Shown in pieces: positions 13,988 to 27,540 of a DNA stretch of 64,000 nucleotides. The position numbers and the translations under genes were made by a program. The DNA is from Stercorarius parasiticus (lineage: Eukaryota > Chordata > Aves > Charadriiformes > Stercorariidae): NCBI GenBank assembly GCA_013396915.1, contig VWZL01004638.1:186001-250000 (forward strand), in the 5' to 3' direction. The first letter of the stretch is position 1, and each line of letters starts with the position of its first letter. The notes below the pieces were generated by a model that worked only from the letters and a program-made list of their open reading frames with translations, was not told the DNA's origin and did not search any database.

Positions 13988-16900
13988 TTCTTGGCCAATT
14001 GTGTTTCTGCTCAAAGTATTTGTTTTTCTTTTTGAAGGAGGTTGTAAGGCAAAGGTGGGCAATTTGCCTTAAAGTGTAGCAAAATACTTCATCCACTAAT
14101 TTCCAGAGAAGATTTCTGACGTTAAGGAATTTTTCAAAATGTGTCTCCCCTTTTTGATTATGAATGTGTATCTTTTAGAAGGGCCAAATATTTATTATCA
14201 TCATTTGGTATCTTAATGACACTCTAAATTACTCTTCAGAGGTTAGAAAGGAGGTCCAGCTTAGCTAAAACTATGAGTCTATATATTTATCATAAGTAAA
14301 ACCTATTCACCAAGATTAAGAAGCTGGTGCCTGTTAGGAGTTAAAACAAAGTGATATTCATGTACAAAAAAATCCATTACATTTAGCAAAAACAATGCAG
14401 GCAATTTCAGCCTCAGGAGCTCTTGTTGGGTATTAGTGATAATATGTTCTCTACAGAGCTGCAGCCCAATACAGGGAGACCTCTTTATATACAGGATGTA
14501 GCATAGACAAAAGCATGCTATCTGCTTTTCCTTTTTTCCCTTGTAGTGTCAGATTTAGTTCTGGTTTTTTACATATGTATTACAGCCATTGTAATTAGTA
14601 CGTTAAGAGTGTGATATAACTAGGCTGATATGGAAGTTCCTTTGCTGTTTTTGTGAACAAAATCCCAAATTTGAGAGAATTTATGATTGGGAGAAGAGGA
14701 GAACATGGTCCAGGAGTAATCTGCATTTCAGAATAACTCTGTAAAAACAGTATTGGATGCTAATCATGATTAATAGGAGGGGTAAGGGGATATCATTTGA
14801 TGCAACTCTGAGAACCTTGCAATAGTGTTTAGAAAATGTTACTTCTTTTAGCAAATTTTTGAGAAGTTAATGCCCTAAAACCTTTCAACCACTTTCCTTA
14901 TGAACCACGCATGCTCCTTCTGTGTTCACTTTGAAAAATGAATTTGAGACTGGATCCACTAAGCTTATGTGAACTTGCACACATGTGGAACTGTTGAAAT
15001 GAAACATCACTTTCTGAATGAGATTGCTACAGTATGAAATAATTTGGAGTTTGGAAGAGAGTCAGAACTTGGCAATAGATTTACAGGAAGTAAATAGAGG
15101 ATGTAGAAATAATAATATAAAAAAAACACCAACAATTTCAGTTTGGGTAGTGCTTGAATTAAAGTGCACAGAAGACAGTATAAGATGCTTTCTTAAGCCA
15201 TCCCACACCCTCAAGCATAAAAGTGATACTGCTATGTGACCACCACCTCCCTACTCCCTTACCTGTGTTATTAATTGTAATACTTATGCGTGAAGATTCT
15301 TCGTTCATGGGAAATGTTTGATTCATTGTCAGTATAGTTTTAGACCTGATTTCTGTTTTCAAGAGAGACTTGAAAGCTGCTCATCATCATTTAATCTCAG
15401 AAAACCTTCTTACTGGTGTGATACGTAAATCCTGTATTTTCAAAGGTCATATGTACATAAAATCAGGCCCTGAAGAGGGATTTTATTTTTTTTTAAATAA
15501 GATTGCAAGTAGATATGTAAAGTAAATCATTTCCCTACCTAATTTCTTCTGTTTCTCCTAATCGATGGAACTTTCAAATACAGAATAATTCTTACCACAA
15601 ATATTTTACTAATTCATATGTTTAACTTCACACTTTCAAAACAGAAAGTAGTCGGGACCATAGACTCTCTCTGCTCTTCAAGAAATTTGGTAGATTTAAT
15701 TTTAGTGTTTTCAATTTGTTTCCTTTCTTGATAAAATTCATAGAAATGTTTCTTATGTAAGTGACTAAAATAAAATTACCCTATTCAACACAGCGCCCAC
15801 AACCCAGTATGAATTTTGCTTTAAATGGGTGGAATGATGGATTCACACAGATTCCTTTGTCATGGGAAAGATTGAAATCCCATTAAGGGAAAAGTTGCGG
15901 GTGGCCCCGCCCTCAACACACCATGATGGTTGTATAGAGTCCTTATCCCAAAACAATGGCAATAATAGGGATAACATTGCCCCTTGTTCAGAGGAAATAG
16001 ATTGTGCAAGCTCTTTGTTGGCTGATTTCCTTGCTTACAATACAACTTTCAACATGGTAATGAAAATGCTTGTTTTCGTTATAGCAGAACTTTTAAATGG
16101 AATATTTTACACCACAGCACAAAGTAAGAGAAAATCTGTTCCTCATAAAACACAGAAAAATATAAGTGACTTAGCTGAACTGTTTTTTGTGGAATCATAG
16201 ATTTATTATTCATGTCGGAGTGAGTAATTTGATAATGTTGACAACTTCCTGCAATGCAGAGGCTATATAATTTCACAGAGGAATTTTTTCATCAGGCCAA
16301 TAACTTCCTGTGTAGTCCAAGTATATCTACAAGAAGATAACGACTCTGGGGATTTCAGTTGCTATCATGCCCCTAGGAAATTGTTTACTGTGATTTTAAC
16401 TGTTTTAGAAACTGAGCTTATCTAATTTTTCAGCTTGCAGCTGTTGGATCTCTGCTAACTTTGTATTTCAGATTGAAAACCTTTGCACTATCAAAAAGAC
16501 TGTATTCTCTCTACCCCCCAGTGATAACAGGGAAAGAATGAGTCAGGATTTAGGGAATGAATCTGTTCCACTGATGTGCAGCATGGGAGATCAGGAAGGA
16601 CTTCTTAATAAGGCTGAATGGTTTATTAAACTTGCATACCTTTGGTATACATTTGATTCTTTGTCAGGGAATGCGTGATATACATCTTCTTACTGATATG
16701 CTTATTAAAGATTTTCACAGATTTGCTGAATGGGTGCTCATTGGGATAGGTAGATGGTGTAAGAAGATTTGTTAGTGACTCAAAATTCATTACTGTTTTC
16801 TAATACAAAGGCAATGGAGAAATATCCTGCCTGAAAATTAGAACAAAATTTGGCTGATTCTGTATTGTAACCACTTAATGCCACAGCCACCAGAGAACAG

Positions 16901-18223
16901 CAATGGTGCAAGAATAACTGTTGTTTCTATCTTCTCCGAAGGTAAAACAAGTATTTCCCCCAAATTAGGTCACATTCACAATGAAATAGAGAACTTGTGC
17001 TATAGCCATTATTGTAATAACATCCATCTGTAAAGCTGCTTCTCTGTTATTAGAACCGTGTCTTGGCTCAGAAGTTTGCGAAAATCACACGCTCAAAATA
17101 AGTAATAAGGTTATCAGAAAATGGGAGGACATGTTGCTTGGTAGGGAACATTTAGAAGAGCTAATCCAGTGCCAGTGCATCTGTTAAAATGATGTTAATT
17201 TTAGGACAACACTTAGGGGAAGGCAAAGAAAATAATTTCAGCAGGTGGTAAAAGAGCTTTTTGGGTGTGTGGTTTTTTTTTTTAAGCACTTTTATCAAAA
17301 CTTTGTTATATTTTGTTAGGGAAGGGCTTCCTTAAAATTAGCACTTCGTGGCTTTACCTACTGTATAAATATTCCTGAATATGAAAAAGTAGAATGAATG
17401 TAATTTGCAAGCAATTATCATTTCAGCAGAGGACAAAAATTTATGCATCCGTGTGTTATTTTGGAAACTGCCCTGCTTTATTCCTATGTTCTTGGTGATA
17501 TTTGTGATGGCCAATCAACAATTTTTCAGCTGTGTACAAAGTGGATCCGCAAGGATGGTTGCAGGCAGCCACTCCTCCACTTCTCTAAAGAGCTGCATTT
17601 CAGCACTGAACCGTGCAGATTAATGCCAAATCTGGCTGTCTTCCCAGACTGGTGCAGTAAGCTCTTTAAAGGAAAACCTTGCCACAATATTCACGGGAGT
17701 ACATATACTCAAAAGTCTGAATGTATGCATGAGCATATGTTTTTGGAAGCTTTCATGGGTTACATGGAAGCAGTGCTTTTTCTCAGTTTTTACAGGTGAA
17801 GAACTAGTGTGCATCTGCCTTAGAAGGTGAGATAGTTAGACATTTACCTTGCCTGTGCTACAGGCTTTCATAGAAGTCTGTCCTTCCATGTACGTCTGCC
17901 CCAAATACGCAGAAGTTTAGACCAGCTCCCAGGAGAATACAAATAATTTATATCACAGCCAGGAACAGATCCAAGATCTCTTAATTTCTATTCTGTATTA
18001 TTAATATCTTGCAGATATCTGTCATGTCAAACTTTCCAGGAAGCCCAGGAGTTGAGTTTGGTTTTTAATAGCAGCTATTACTCTGATTTCTTAGAATTAG
18101 CTTTAATCATTTTAGAAGAGCTGTACAGCAATCTGAAATGTCATCCTAATGCAATATTTTGATACAGCTCTCTCATGGCATATATGTTAACTCTTAGTTG
18201 CAGACGCAAGCAAGAACATCCCT

Positions 18224-18237
18224 AAAAAAAAAAAAAA
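18224..18237. repeat. Poly(A) run, 14 bases
   Basis: A14 homopolymer followed by a CA-rich stretch. No processed pseudogene or SINE body is recognisable immediately upstream. Confidence 0.9.
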
Positions 18238-20375
18238 CCACACCACAAACAACTGAGAAGAGTGGGAGAACAATAAAGAACATTCATGTTCTTTCCCATA
18301 GCACTAGTTTCAACTTAGTTTCTTGGGTGCTTTCAGTTAATTTCTCTCCTGTTCTGATTTCCAGGAATAAATGAGAACTCTCAGTGCACTGTTTAGTAGC
18401 GTATTTGAGTCCTGAGAACAAAGTAAAGTGTCTTTCTTAGTTTTCCACAAGTATTTAACATCTCTTCAAATTATGTTTTAGTAATGGAGAACTATTAACG
18501 TAATGTAAAAGGTCTGAAGGCTAAAAGCATATACATCTTTATTTTACTATGTTTTCATCTACCCTGACTCCAAGCATTTGAATTGTGCCTTTGACCTTAT
18601 TTTTTAATTTGAAATTGCCAAAACAATAACATTTAAAAAACCATAATCTTGAATGAATTTTCTATGTGAGGTGGAAATCTTACTTGTAAAATGATACATA
18701 TAATTATTTACCATGAGAAAACAATGAGACAGCCAAATGAAAAAACAAGATACATTCACTCTTACAGTACATGTAATTTAATGAACATCTTGCATTTATT
18801 CTGAAATGCATTTGGTCACTGAATACACTGTGAATTAAAACTCGCTTATCAACAAGCTTGATATGTACATTCATATCATATTCCAAGAACTTTTATCAGA
18901 GTGACATATGTGTAAGCATATACAAGTGAAAGTAAAACGCATTGCAAAATGAATTTCCTTTGAGTGGGAGGTATGCAATTGGGCCAATAAAAACAGGGTT
19001 TTTTTCCAGTCATCTAGCTCATTTCTCCAGCGAGGACTGGGAAGACACCTTTTATCTGCTATGAAAACTGATTGATTTCTTCTTTTGGTTTTCTTTGCAC
19101 CACAGGCTTCTGCTGAAAATTAGTTCTCACTTATAATGTTTTCAGCCCCAACTGTGTTCACCCCTGAAATCAGTCTACTGTATGCAAGTATTTTGGATTG
19201 AAAAAGATACATTTCTTCTTTCAATCTAATGAAAAATTTTAGCCCTCTTGGTTTATTGATAGACCATCATGCAGGCTTCACAGCTCTGCTCATTGATAAG
19301 AACACCTACTGATAAATTTTATTAACCTCCCACTTTGAATTCTTATTAAATAATTAAAATAGTTAAATTGCAAAAGGTTGTAAAAATGTGTATTTTAAAC
19401 TGTTCTCTTAGTTCCTGCTGATGTTGATTTCACTGCTGCTTTTAGTGATTATTGTATGCGTAGTACTTTGCCTAAGTCTGCTTGGACAGACCACTGCTTG
19501 AGTCCTGAATGCTTAGCCAGCTGCAAACAGTCTCATACTAGCTCTTGGTTTTGTTTATAGCCTTTTGAGGATATAATTAAGTCAGGTAATTCAGGAAAAC
19601 CTAGGAAGTGTTCACTAGTCAATCAGCATTACTTTGTATGAATTATTTCTCAATTCAGATCAAATATTTCCTCTCCACCGCACAGGCACAAACATAATAG
19701 GACTGTGGTCTTGGTCATTCATAAAAATGAAACTGAGCTGGATAAGACTTTTGAGTTTAGATTCTAGTTAATGGTATTGGCTTATCTGGAATGTTTCTTG
19801 GTTTATATATTTCACAAACTTGTATTAGTGGTTAGGCTGCATTGCCAAGAATATTTACAATTTTGTTGATCTCCACCTCTGTGGAAGACAGGAACTGAAC
19901 TCACTCTCAAGCAGATTTAAGTCCAAAGGGGCTAGGGTTGAAAAGCCATTCTCTTTACTTGAGATGTTGAATCTGGACTTCAGTCTGTTCAGACCTTTTG
20001 CCATCAGTTAGAGAAATAGGAAAATTTACTCTTATCTCCTTGGATTACCTCTGGCTAGGAATTAAAAATGTTGTTGGAAGAAATATTACACTTTGTCACT
20101 GTGGTTTGGAACAACTGCTCTACAATACATATTAGTATCACACTAAAAAGGGTAAACAGCACTTGCTTATTACACGATCTTTACTTACTAAATATATAAA
20201 AATACCTATCAAAAACACACACCTTTTATTTGGCTGCTTCTGTGTAAAATTCTAATCTGGATTGCATTATGCATGCGAGATGTTTGGCTTAATCACAACA
20301 GGTTTTTTCTTATAATGGATTCCTTCAAACACATCGTGTGATATAGTATTTTCTTTGAAAGGTGAGGGAATAAAA

Positions 20376-23005
20376 GAATCATAGAATGGTTTGGGTTGGA
20401 AGGCACCTTAAAGATCATCTACTTCCACCCCCCCTGCCAAGGGCAGGGACACCTCACACTAGACCAGACTGCTCAAAGCCCCATCCAACCTGGCCTTGAA
20501 CGCTTCCAGGGATGGGGCATCCACAGCTTCTCTGGGCAACCTGTTCCAGTGCCTCACCACCCTCACAGGAAAGAATTTCTTTATGATATCTAATCTAAAT
20601 CTACCTTCTTTCAGTTTAAAACCGTTACCCCTCATCCTGTTGCTAGACTCCCTGATAAAGAGTCCCTCCTCATCTTTCATGAAGGCCCCCCTTTAAGTGC
20701 TGGAAGGCTGCTATAAGGTCTCCTCTGAGTCTTCCCTTCTCCAGACTGAACAACACCAACTCTTTCAGCCTGTCTTCATAGGAGAGGTGCTCCAGCCCCC
20801 TGATCATCTTCATGGCCCTCCTCTGGACTTGCTCCAGCAGGTCCATGTCCTTATGTTGGGGGGCCCAGAGCTGGCTGCAGTATTCCAGGTGGGGTCTCAG
20901 GAGAGCAGAGTAGAGGGGCAGAATCACCTCCCTCGACTTGCTGGCCATTCTTCTTTAGATGCAGCCCAGGATACGTTTGGCTTTCTGGGCTGCAAGCACA
21001 CATTGACAGGTCATGTTGAGCTTCTCATCAACCGACACCTCCAAGTCTTTTTCCTGAGGGCTGCTCTCAACCCGTTCTCCACCCAGCCCATATTTGTGCT
21101 TGGGATTGCCATGACCCAGGTGCAGGACCTTGCACTTGGCCTGGTTGACCTCATGAACTCCATGAGGTTCGCATAGGCCCACCTTTTCAAGCCTGTCCAG
21201 GTCCTTTTGGATGAACGTCTCTTTCCTCCCGAGTGTTGACCACACCACAGAGCCTGGTGTCATCAGCAAACTTGTTGAGGGTGCACTAAATCCTGTTGTC
21301 CATGTTGCCAAAAAAGGTGATAACCAGTATCAGTCCCAGTACTGACTTCTGAGGAATGCCACTCATCACTGGCTGTCACTTGGACATCGAGCCATTGACC
21401 TCAACTCTTTGAGTGTGACCGTTCAGCCAATTCCTTATCCACTGAGTGGTCAATTGATCAAATCCACGTGTCTGCAATTTAGACATAAGGATGTCATGTG
21501 AGACAATGTCAAATGCTTTGCACGAGTCCAGGTGGGTGATGTCAGTTGCTCTTCCCTTACCCACCAACACTGTAATATCATCGTAGAAGGCCACCAAATT
21601 TGTTAGGCATGATTTGCCTTTAGTGAAGCCATGTTGGTTGCCACTGATCACCTCCTTATTTTCCATGTGCCTTAGCAAAGTTTCCAGGAGGAATCTGCTC
21701 TGTGATCTTGCCTGGGCACAGAGGTGAGACCGACTGACCTGTAGTTCTGCAGATCTTCCTTTTTTCCCTCTTTAAAAATGGGGGTAATGTTCCCTTTTTC
21801 CAGTCAGCGGGAGCTTCAATGGACTGCTGTGACTTCTCAAATATGATGGATAGCGGCTTAGCAACTTCATCTGCCAGTTCCCTCAAGACCTGCAGATGAA
21901 TCTCGTGAGGCACCATGGACTTGTGCACCTTCAGGTTCTTCAGATGCTCTCAAACCTGGTCGTCTTCTACAGTGGGTGGTTCTTTATTCTCCCAATCCCT
22001 GCATTTGTCTTGTGTGACTTGGGCGGTGTGGCTAAAGCACATGCTGGTGAAGACCACGGCAAAAAAGTCGTTGAGTACCTCAGCCTTCTCAATACCCCGG
22101 GTGACTGGGTCTCCTGTTTCTTTCCAGAGAGGGATCACATTTTCCGTAGTCTTCCTTTTATCACTGACATAACTACAGAAGCTTTCTTGTTGCCCTTGTT
22201 AATCTGTCCTTGGCCAGATTAAACTCTATCTGGGCTTTACTTTTCCTAACCTGATCCCTGGCTGCTCAGACAATTTCTCTGTATTCCATCCACACCACCT
22301 ATCCTTGCTTCCACCCTCTGTAGGCTCCCTTTTTGAGTTTGAGTTTCTCCAGGAGCTCTTCGTTCATCCACACAGGCCGCCTGTTTTTTTTGCCCAACTT
22401 CCTCTTTGTTGGGATGCATCACTCCTGAGCTTGGAGGATGTGATCCTTGAATATTAACCAGCTTTCTTGGGTCCATCTTCCCTCCAGGGCTTTATCCCAC
22501 AGTACCCTACCAAGCAGATCCCTGAAGAGGTCAAAGTCTGTTCTCCTGAAGTCCAGGGTAGCAAGCCTGCTGTGCTCTCTTCTCACCACCACAAAGATCA
22601 TGAACTCCATCATCTCATGGTCACTGCAGCCGAGGTTACCCGAGGCTGTCCTTGAACTTCACATTACCCACCAGGCCCTCCTTGTTCATGAGAACAAGGT
22701 CCATCATGGCACTTCTCCTCATTGGCTTCTCTATCACTTGGAGAAGGAAGTTATCATCGAAACATTCCAGGAACCTCCTGGATTGCTTATGCCCCACTGT
22801 GTTGTCCCTCCAACAGATACCAGGGTGGTTGAAGTCCCCCATGAGGGCTAGGGCTTGTGAATGTGAGGCTGCTCCTATCTGTCTATAGGGGACCTCCTCT
22901 GCTTGGTCTTCCTAGCCGGGTGACCTGTAGCAGACTCCTCTCTGTAACATCACCTGTCCCTGCCCTCCCTTTAATCCTGACCCTTAAACTCTTGGTTGAG
23001 AGCTT
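20376..23005 (-). mobile_element. CR1 LINE, ~2.6 kb, 5'-truncated
   Basis: This is the largest repeat in the window: a CR1 non-LTR retrotransposon on the minus strand. Its 3' end is at about 20376, where the plus strand reads 'ATCATAGAATGGTTTGGGTTGGAAGGCACC', the complement of the avian CR1 3' UTR and ATTCTATG tail. Reading leftward on the minus strand from about 23005, it contains the later part of the endonuclease, the linker, the reverse transcriptase core, the C-terminal region and the 3' UTR. The 5' UTR, ORF1 and the start of the endonuclease are missing. Full CR1 elements are roughly 4.5 kb, so a little over half remains. The 5' boundary is set where the AT-rich flank begins and is uncertain by about 20 bases. 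Several antisense open frames inside it are shadows. Confidence 0.96.
20459..22990 (-). pseudogene. CR1 ORF2 remnant: endonuclease to reverse transcriptase
   Basis: In an intact CR1 this gene encodes an APE-type endonuclease that nicks target DNA and a reverse transcriptase that copies the element RNA there. On the minus strand I can see the endonuclease motif GDFNHPGICW (codons in 22813-22842; Asp and Asn of GDFN kept), a reverse transcriptase entry block [14 protein letters not shown] (about 21590-21640), motif A as [12 protein letters not shown] (first Asp kept, around 21502-21531) and motif C as FADD (21259-21270, both Asp kept). The C-terminal block [11 protein letters not shown] and WNRLPREAVDAPSLE follow. 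The frame is broken repeatedly: FADD is out of frame with the following open stretch 20955-21311, and the endonuclease and linker segments sit in different frames. The copy is therefore inactive even though catalytic residues survive. It has diverged only moderately, suggesting middle age. Confidence 0.93.
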
Positions 23006-26000
23006 CAAATAAAGCAAGTTTCAAATAGAATGTGGGAGGTTAAGCTAGTGCAGAACTCAAGAAGGTGCCTTGTGTTATTTAGAAAACAAAGACATGAATA
23101 TTAAGTGCTGCATAATAACATACAGAGAATTTGGCAGTGTTGTGCATTCTCAAACTTTCCTTTAAAATAATCTTTTTCATCTTTGAACAGGGTTTTCAAA
23201 GACTTGAATATAGAAATCTTTAATCACTAAGCTTTTATACAGAGTCTGAGGGCCATGAATTCAGGTAAATGGATATGGTGGATAGAATATGTTGAGAATA
23301 CTTTTGTTAAAACGTCCTTGATATCTCCTCTGTCTGCCTTAGTTTATTTTTTCTTTTGAAACTAGCTATCATAGTTCAAACACTAATCTCACTTCCAGTT
23401 TGTTTTCAAAAATCAAACCAGTATTCCAAAGATAATATGACAAAAAAGAGTATGGGGAAAAAAGGTTCATCTGATCTACATATCTATATATGTGTGCACA
23501 AAATGGCTGGAGATGTAAAGGGGGAAATCATATTTTACCAGCTCTGCTTAAAATAAATCATTGCTTTTAGACACAGGTTTTATTTGCTAATTTCTAACCT
23601 AGACCTCATTTTTATTTTTAGCTTGTAAACCCATGAAATCAGGGACTGGGAATGAAAATGATAAGACACTTTATTGTAGCAGCACAACCAGACATCACTG
23701 TAATATTTTGTTATGATAACCCATGAAGAGAATTCACTGTTAACTTGGGACTATACATAATAAAATACAAACACAGATAATGACTTTAACTCCTTTGCTT
23801 TATAGGGTGGAGATTATAGTAGCAAAGAAAGAGCAGGCTGGACTGATTGTCAGAAAAACGTTCTTTCCAAATGACCTGGTGACCCATCAATTTAATTTTA
23901 TTCTTTAAATTATATGTATTGAGATTCCAGCCATGAAATTGATTGCATAATTGCACTCCTCCTGAGCCCGGGGGAGTCCTACTGAAGCAGGGATGCTGGA
24001 ATATGCCCAGGCTTTTGTGGGTTTGGAACCATAAATACCAGCAGAGCTCACAGCAGTCCCTGCTGCCAAGGAATATCTGCATCTTGTTCCTACATCTCGG
24101 GTTATTTATTGATATTTTATTTCTGGGGATTGCATCTTATGAAGCATGGATCTCAGTCAGAGATGTTCTTTAAGGTAGAATAGGCAAGCTCCAGTGAGTA
24201 TTTATTGATTTAGTGCTTATTGGGGAGGCGATATAGCGTCCGGTGTCATCAGGTGATGAGATAGAAAGGCTCTGTGCTTCTAAGTAATGAGCTGTAACAA
24301 ACTTGAGCTCTTTCTAAGTCTCCTTTCATCTTCTCACGTGTTATAATGCAGTACCCAAGTACAGAGAGGATAAGTACACAGATTAGACTGACTGGTTCCA
24401 CAGTCATTAGAGAAGTATATATTCCCTTGGCCATTAGCAGATGGAAGAACAATAGATAATAGGTATGCTGTATTTAGTGTTATCCATCTTAAAAATCCTC
24501 TTAGCCTGATCCTGATCACCTTTTAGGATCAAAAGGGTTCTTCTCATGTGGGTACTGCATTTCCCCATTCGCTAAGAAAGCCAAAAGACTTAGAGTAAGA
24601 TGTGCTGCTGGTATCTGAGCTGGGAGAGAACAGAGAATTTCGTATATGAAATCACTGATCTATTGCCATTTGAAAGGAGTACTTGAGGAGGAATTTTATT
24701 TCTTTGCGTGAGATTTTGTGGTTAATTTGACTTTTCTTCTCTGTATGCTTTTGTTTCATGTGTTTTGAGTATGAAAACCTATCCAATCTATATTACTTCT
24801 GTGTCACTCTCCAGGTGAATTAGCAAAGTCTGTCTGAACAGATAGAAATAGGTATTTTTTTTTCGCATTCATTGTATCTTTTCCCATCTTCATTACATCC
24901 CATCTTTTCCCACTTGATCTTTAACAAATTAAACATTTGTCATATGGCAGGAAATGAGCAGTTTCAGGGATTTCTTCCCAGAGCAAGGCTAGAAAATCTG
25001 ACTAACAGCAACACTGATAGCCTTTAAATACAAACATGCAGCGCACTTTTTGAAACTTGTAGATATAGCTTGATGCTTTCCACCTGTCCAGGAAGATTCT
25101 CAGACAAGACGAGCATTTTCTTCTCAATGAGACTGCTGAAACTAGGTGACCCAGTCTTTAGTAAGATTTATCTAGGTCATTAGTTCAAATTTGATTTTTA
25201 CTGTCCTCTTAAAGCTCCTTTTGGCTGTGTTAGATTAAATGAAGTAGTAGCTTATGTAGTTCCTACTGGAAAAACTGCTCATATCACCAGAAAAACCATT
25301 TAATTTTGTTTGCTGAGGAAAATTCGATGAGCCTTTAAACTCGAACCTCAGTTTTCTCTCTCATCCTCTCTGTCAGCCTCCTCATGGCAGTTTGAGTCAT
25401 TTTTCTGGTATTTTCTCTGTCTTCCAGAACAGTACCCAATAAAGTTGTGGTGCTGAAATGCTTTGTGATAATATACTGCTTTGTCTTTCAGTAAAGCCTA
25501 GGCAAGACCATTAGATAAAACCTAATAAAAAAGAAAAAAAAAAATTGAAGGGCCTTAATATTATTAGAAATAATCATTTTAAAGGTGAAATTACTGAGAA
25601 TTGGGGTGAGGAATAGGCAGTGTCTGGTTTTTGTTTGGGTGCAGCTTTAGGGTTCTTATTGTTTTGGTTTTTATAGTATATCTGTCCTATGTAGTGTAGG
25701 AAATAAGTGTTACACCCACCATCATGACCAGTGAAGAAAATGCCCAGTGTCTGCTTGGGAATCAGTGTCACACTAGTTACTTGTATCCATCAATTCAAAG
25801 GTGAGCAAAATGCTGTAGTAAAAGAATTAACTTACCTGAGGTGACTACCGAGGAAGCTAAGCTTTGTACCACTTTCTGTGGTGTTCAGTGACAACTTTGA
25901 GCCAGAGTCTCACAGGACTGTTTTCTTCCAGTGTCAGAGGTCTAACTGATGAGGATTTTCTGCTATGACCATTTCCCCCTCCTTCTAACAACTGTATCAG

Positions 26001-26115
26001 TTCCTTTGTTTTCCGCTAATTTAGTCTGGTGAATCAGAACTTCTGTGAAGGATTTTAGCAACATAGCTGTTGAGCTATTCGGTCCAGCTTTTTGGCATCC
26101 ATTGAAATAGTAAAA
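23006..26115. other. Unique AT-rich non-coding DNA
   Basis: Nothing recognisable as a gene or repeat lies between the large CR1 and the assembly gap, apart from short A/T homopolymers. Open frames around 23786-24173 overlap on both strands and have no recognisable motif. Confidence 0.6.
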
Positions 26116-26152
26116 NNNNNNNNNNNNNNNNNNNNAAAAAAAAAAAAAAAAA
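26116..26152. other. Assembly gap (20 N) against a poly(A) run
   Basis: Twenty Ns at 26116-26135 are followed directly by 17 A residues (26136-26152). The base before the gap is also A. The true content is most likely a longer A-rich homopolymer that could not be resolved, so the gap size is nominal. Confidence 0.95.
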
Positions 26153-27059
26153 CTATTCCAATTCGATACAGTACACATGCACAGACCATATGGCATGTTG
26201 TTGAAGTAACTAGATTTGTTTTAGTTTGCAAACACTAACTGGAGTATTAAATGCCAGCATTTTTTTCTAATGCAACTGTACTTTAATTATGAGGAAAAAA
26301 GTAAAATTCCCCCTTCTACATTATAGCCTTCCTTTTGATCCCCAATAGGCTGGAAAACAGGTAAAATCTTAGCTTTGTTCAGTTTATCCCTTGCTGGGGA
26401 GCAGATTCATCTGACTTTCCCTTCCCTCTTTCCCTTCAAAAGAATTTCTAGTTTTCTATAAAATTATTTTTTTTTATATATATATATTCTATTTGATTTG
26501 GACTGGCATCAATTTTAATTGACAGTTTAAATTTAAGGAAAAAAAAACTGAAATGAAAAAATCCTGATTTTAGGCCAGTTTGTAAGTGATAGTTGAATAT
26601 GAAACCATAGGTTGTTTCATACATATGGTTGATCGCCTAATTTTTATGCTATCTTTTTTTTTTTTCCTGTTTTCCCTGGATAGCCTAAGGTATCAGAGGA
26701 GGAAACAACTGTGTTTGCCAGCCAACTACACAATTATTACTACCCTTAAGGCCACAGTTATTAAGATATTCCTTGTGGAAAAAAAGGAAAACCTGCTGTA
26801 TGGAGTAATTCTGCACAGAATTATTTCAACACCATGTGTCTACAAGTACTCATTTTTCTTTCCAGTAGTACTCTTAAGGATGTGTTGTCTCATCCTCAAA
26901 ACTGTACATTTGTAGTTTGTTGGACATCATGATACAGTTTGGTGCTTAAATAGTTGTAGATATTTCATTTGGCAATCCATAAAGCAAACTACTAAATTTT
27001 CCTATTATTAGCCTAGCTTTTTTTTTTTATTTTACTAATTTCTCAAAAATATTTAGCAA

Positions 27060-27310
27060 TCGACTACGTAAAAAGTCTGAGGAGCCAGTTGAGTGAAAGA
27101 GGCCTAATTTTGAAAAGTATACTGTGAATGCTCTGTTGGCATTTGCAGAGATTAAGTTAGGGCTGAAACTTTAAAAATCCCAAATTGAATGCCAACGTAA
27201 TATTGGTGACTGACATCCTAACGCGAGATTAATTTGAATTCAAAAGCTTACTTTTAGGTGGCCAGGCATTACGATGAAAAGAATGCCAATTTTCTCTCGC
27301 ATACCCATTT
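27060..27310. promoter_or_regulatory. Possible conserved non-coding block with NFI-type half-sites
   Basis: TTGGCATT at 27136-27143 and its complement AATGCCAA at 27188-27195 form a spaced inverted repeat (9 bp if the outer G/C is counted), and AATGCCAA recurs at 27282-27289. TTGGC/GCCAA is the half-site recognised by nuclear factor I proteins. The block lacks simple repeats and also carries ATTA-type homeodomain cores and several CpGs (for example TAACGCGAG at 27220-27228). The regulatory role is inference from motif clustering only. Confidence 0.2.
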
Positions 27311-27520
27311 CACAAATTATTGTAATGAGCTGTTGGTGAGAAGGAATAACTTCTCTTGTTCTTGATTTTTTTTCTGTGTATCAAAATTATTAGAATCTTT
27401 TAGGGCCTTTTTCAATGATAAACCTTCAAAAAGAATATCCACAGTTTCCTATTATGCATGCAAGCCTGTGAGTCCTGACCATCTTATCCCAAGTTGCCTA
27501 TTTACAATCTTGATGAAACA

Positions 27521-27540
27521 CTGATTAGCTCTGATTAGCT
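27521..27540. repeat. 10-bp tandem duplication CTGATTAGCT
   Basis: Two identical, abutting copies of CTGATTAGCT. Each contains an ATTA homeodomain core. This is probably a slippage product. Confidence 0.85.

Larger units (their letters stand above)
10546..20375. other. Unique AT-rich non-coding DNA
   Basis: No exon, RNA gene or identifiable transposon is seen. There is one ambiguous base at 13987 and an A14 run at 18224-18237. The stretch around 11780-12060 is free of simple repeats and rich in ATTA/TAAT homeodomain-type cores, which is typical of, but not proof of, conserved non-coding sequence. The open frames near 15862-16200 and 17443-17799 have no recognisable domain and no splice or codon signature convincing enough to call. 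Confidence 0.55.

Noticed and set aside
15862..16200. 112-codon plus-strand open frame
   Set aside because: No family resemblance, and an opposite-strand frame overlaps it; no splice or poly(A) context that would make it a gene.
17443..17799. 118-codon plus-strand open frame
   Set aside because: The Cys/His/Met-rich translation resembles no family I know and overlaps another open frame; chance is likelier.
20396..22888. Long plus-strand open frames (up to 159 and 134 codons) across this stretch
   Set aside because: They are antisense shadows of the minus-strand CR1 LINE; the minus strand carries the recognisable endonuclease and RT motifs.
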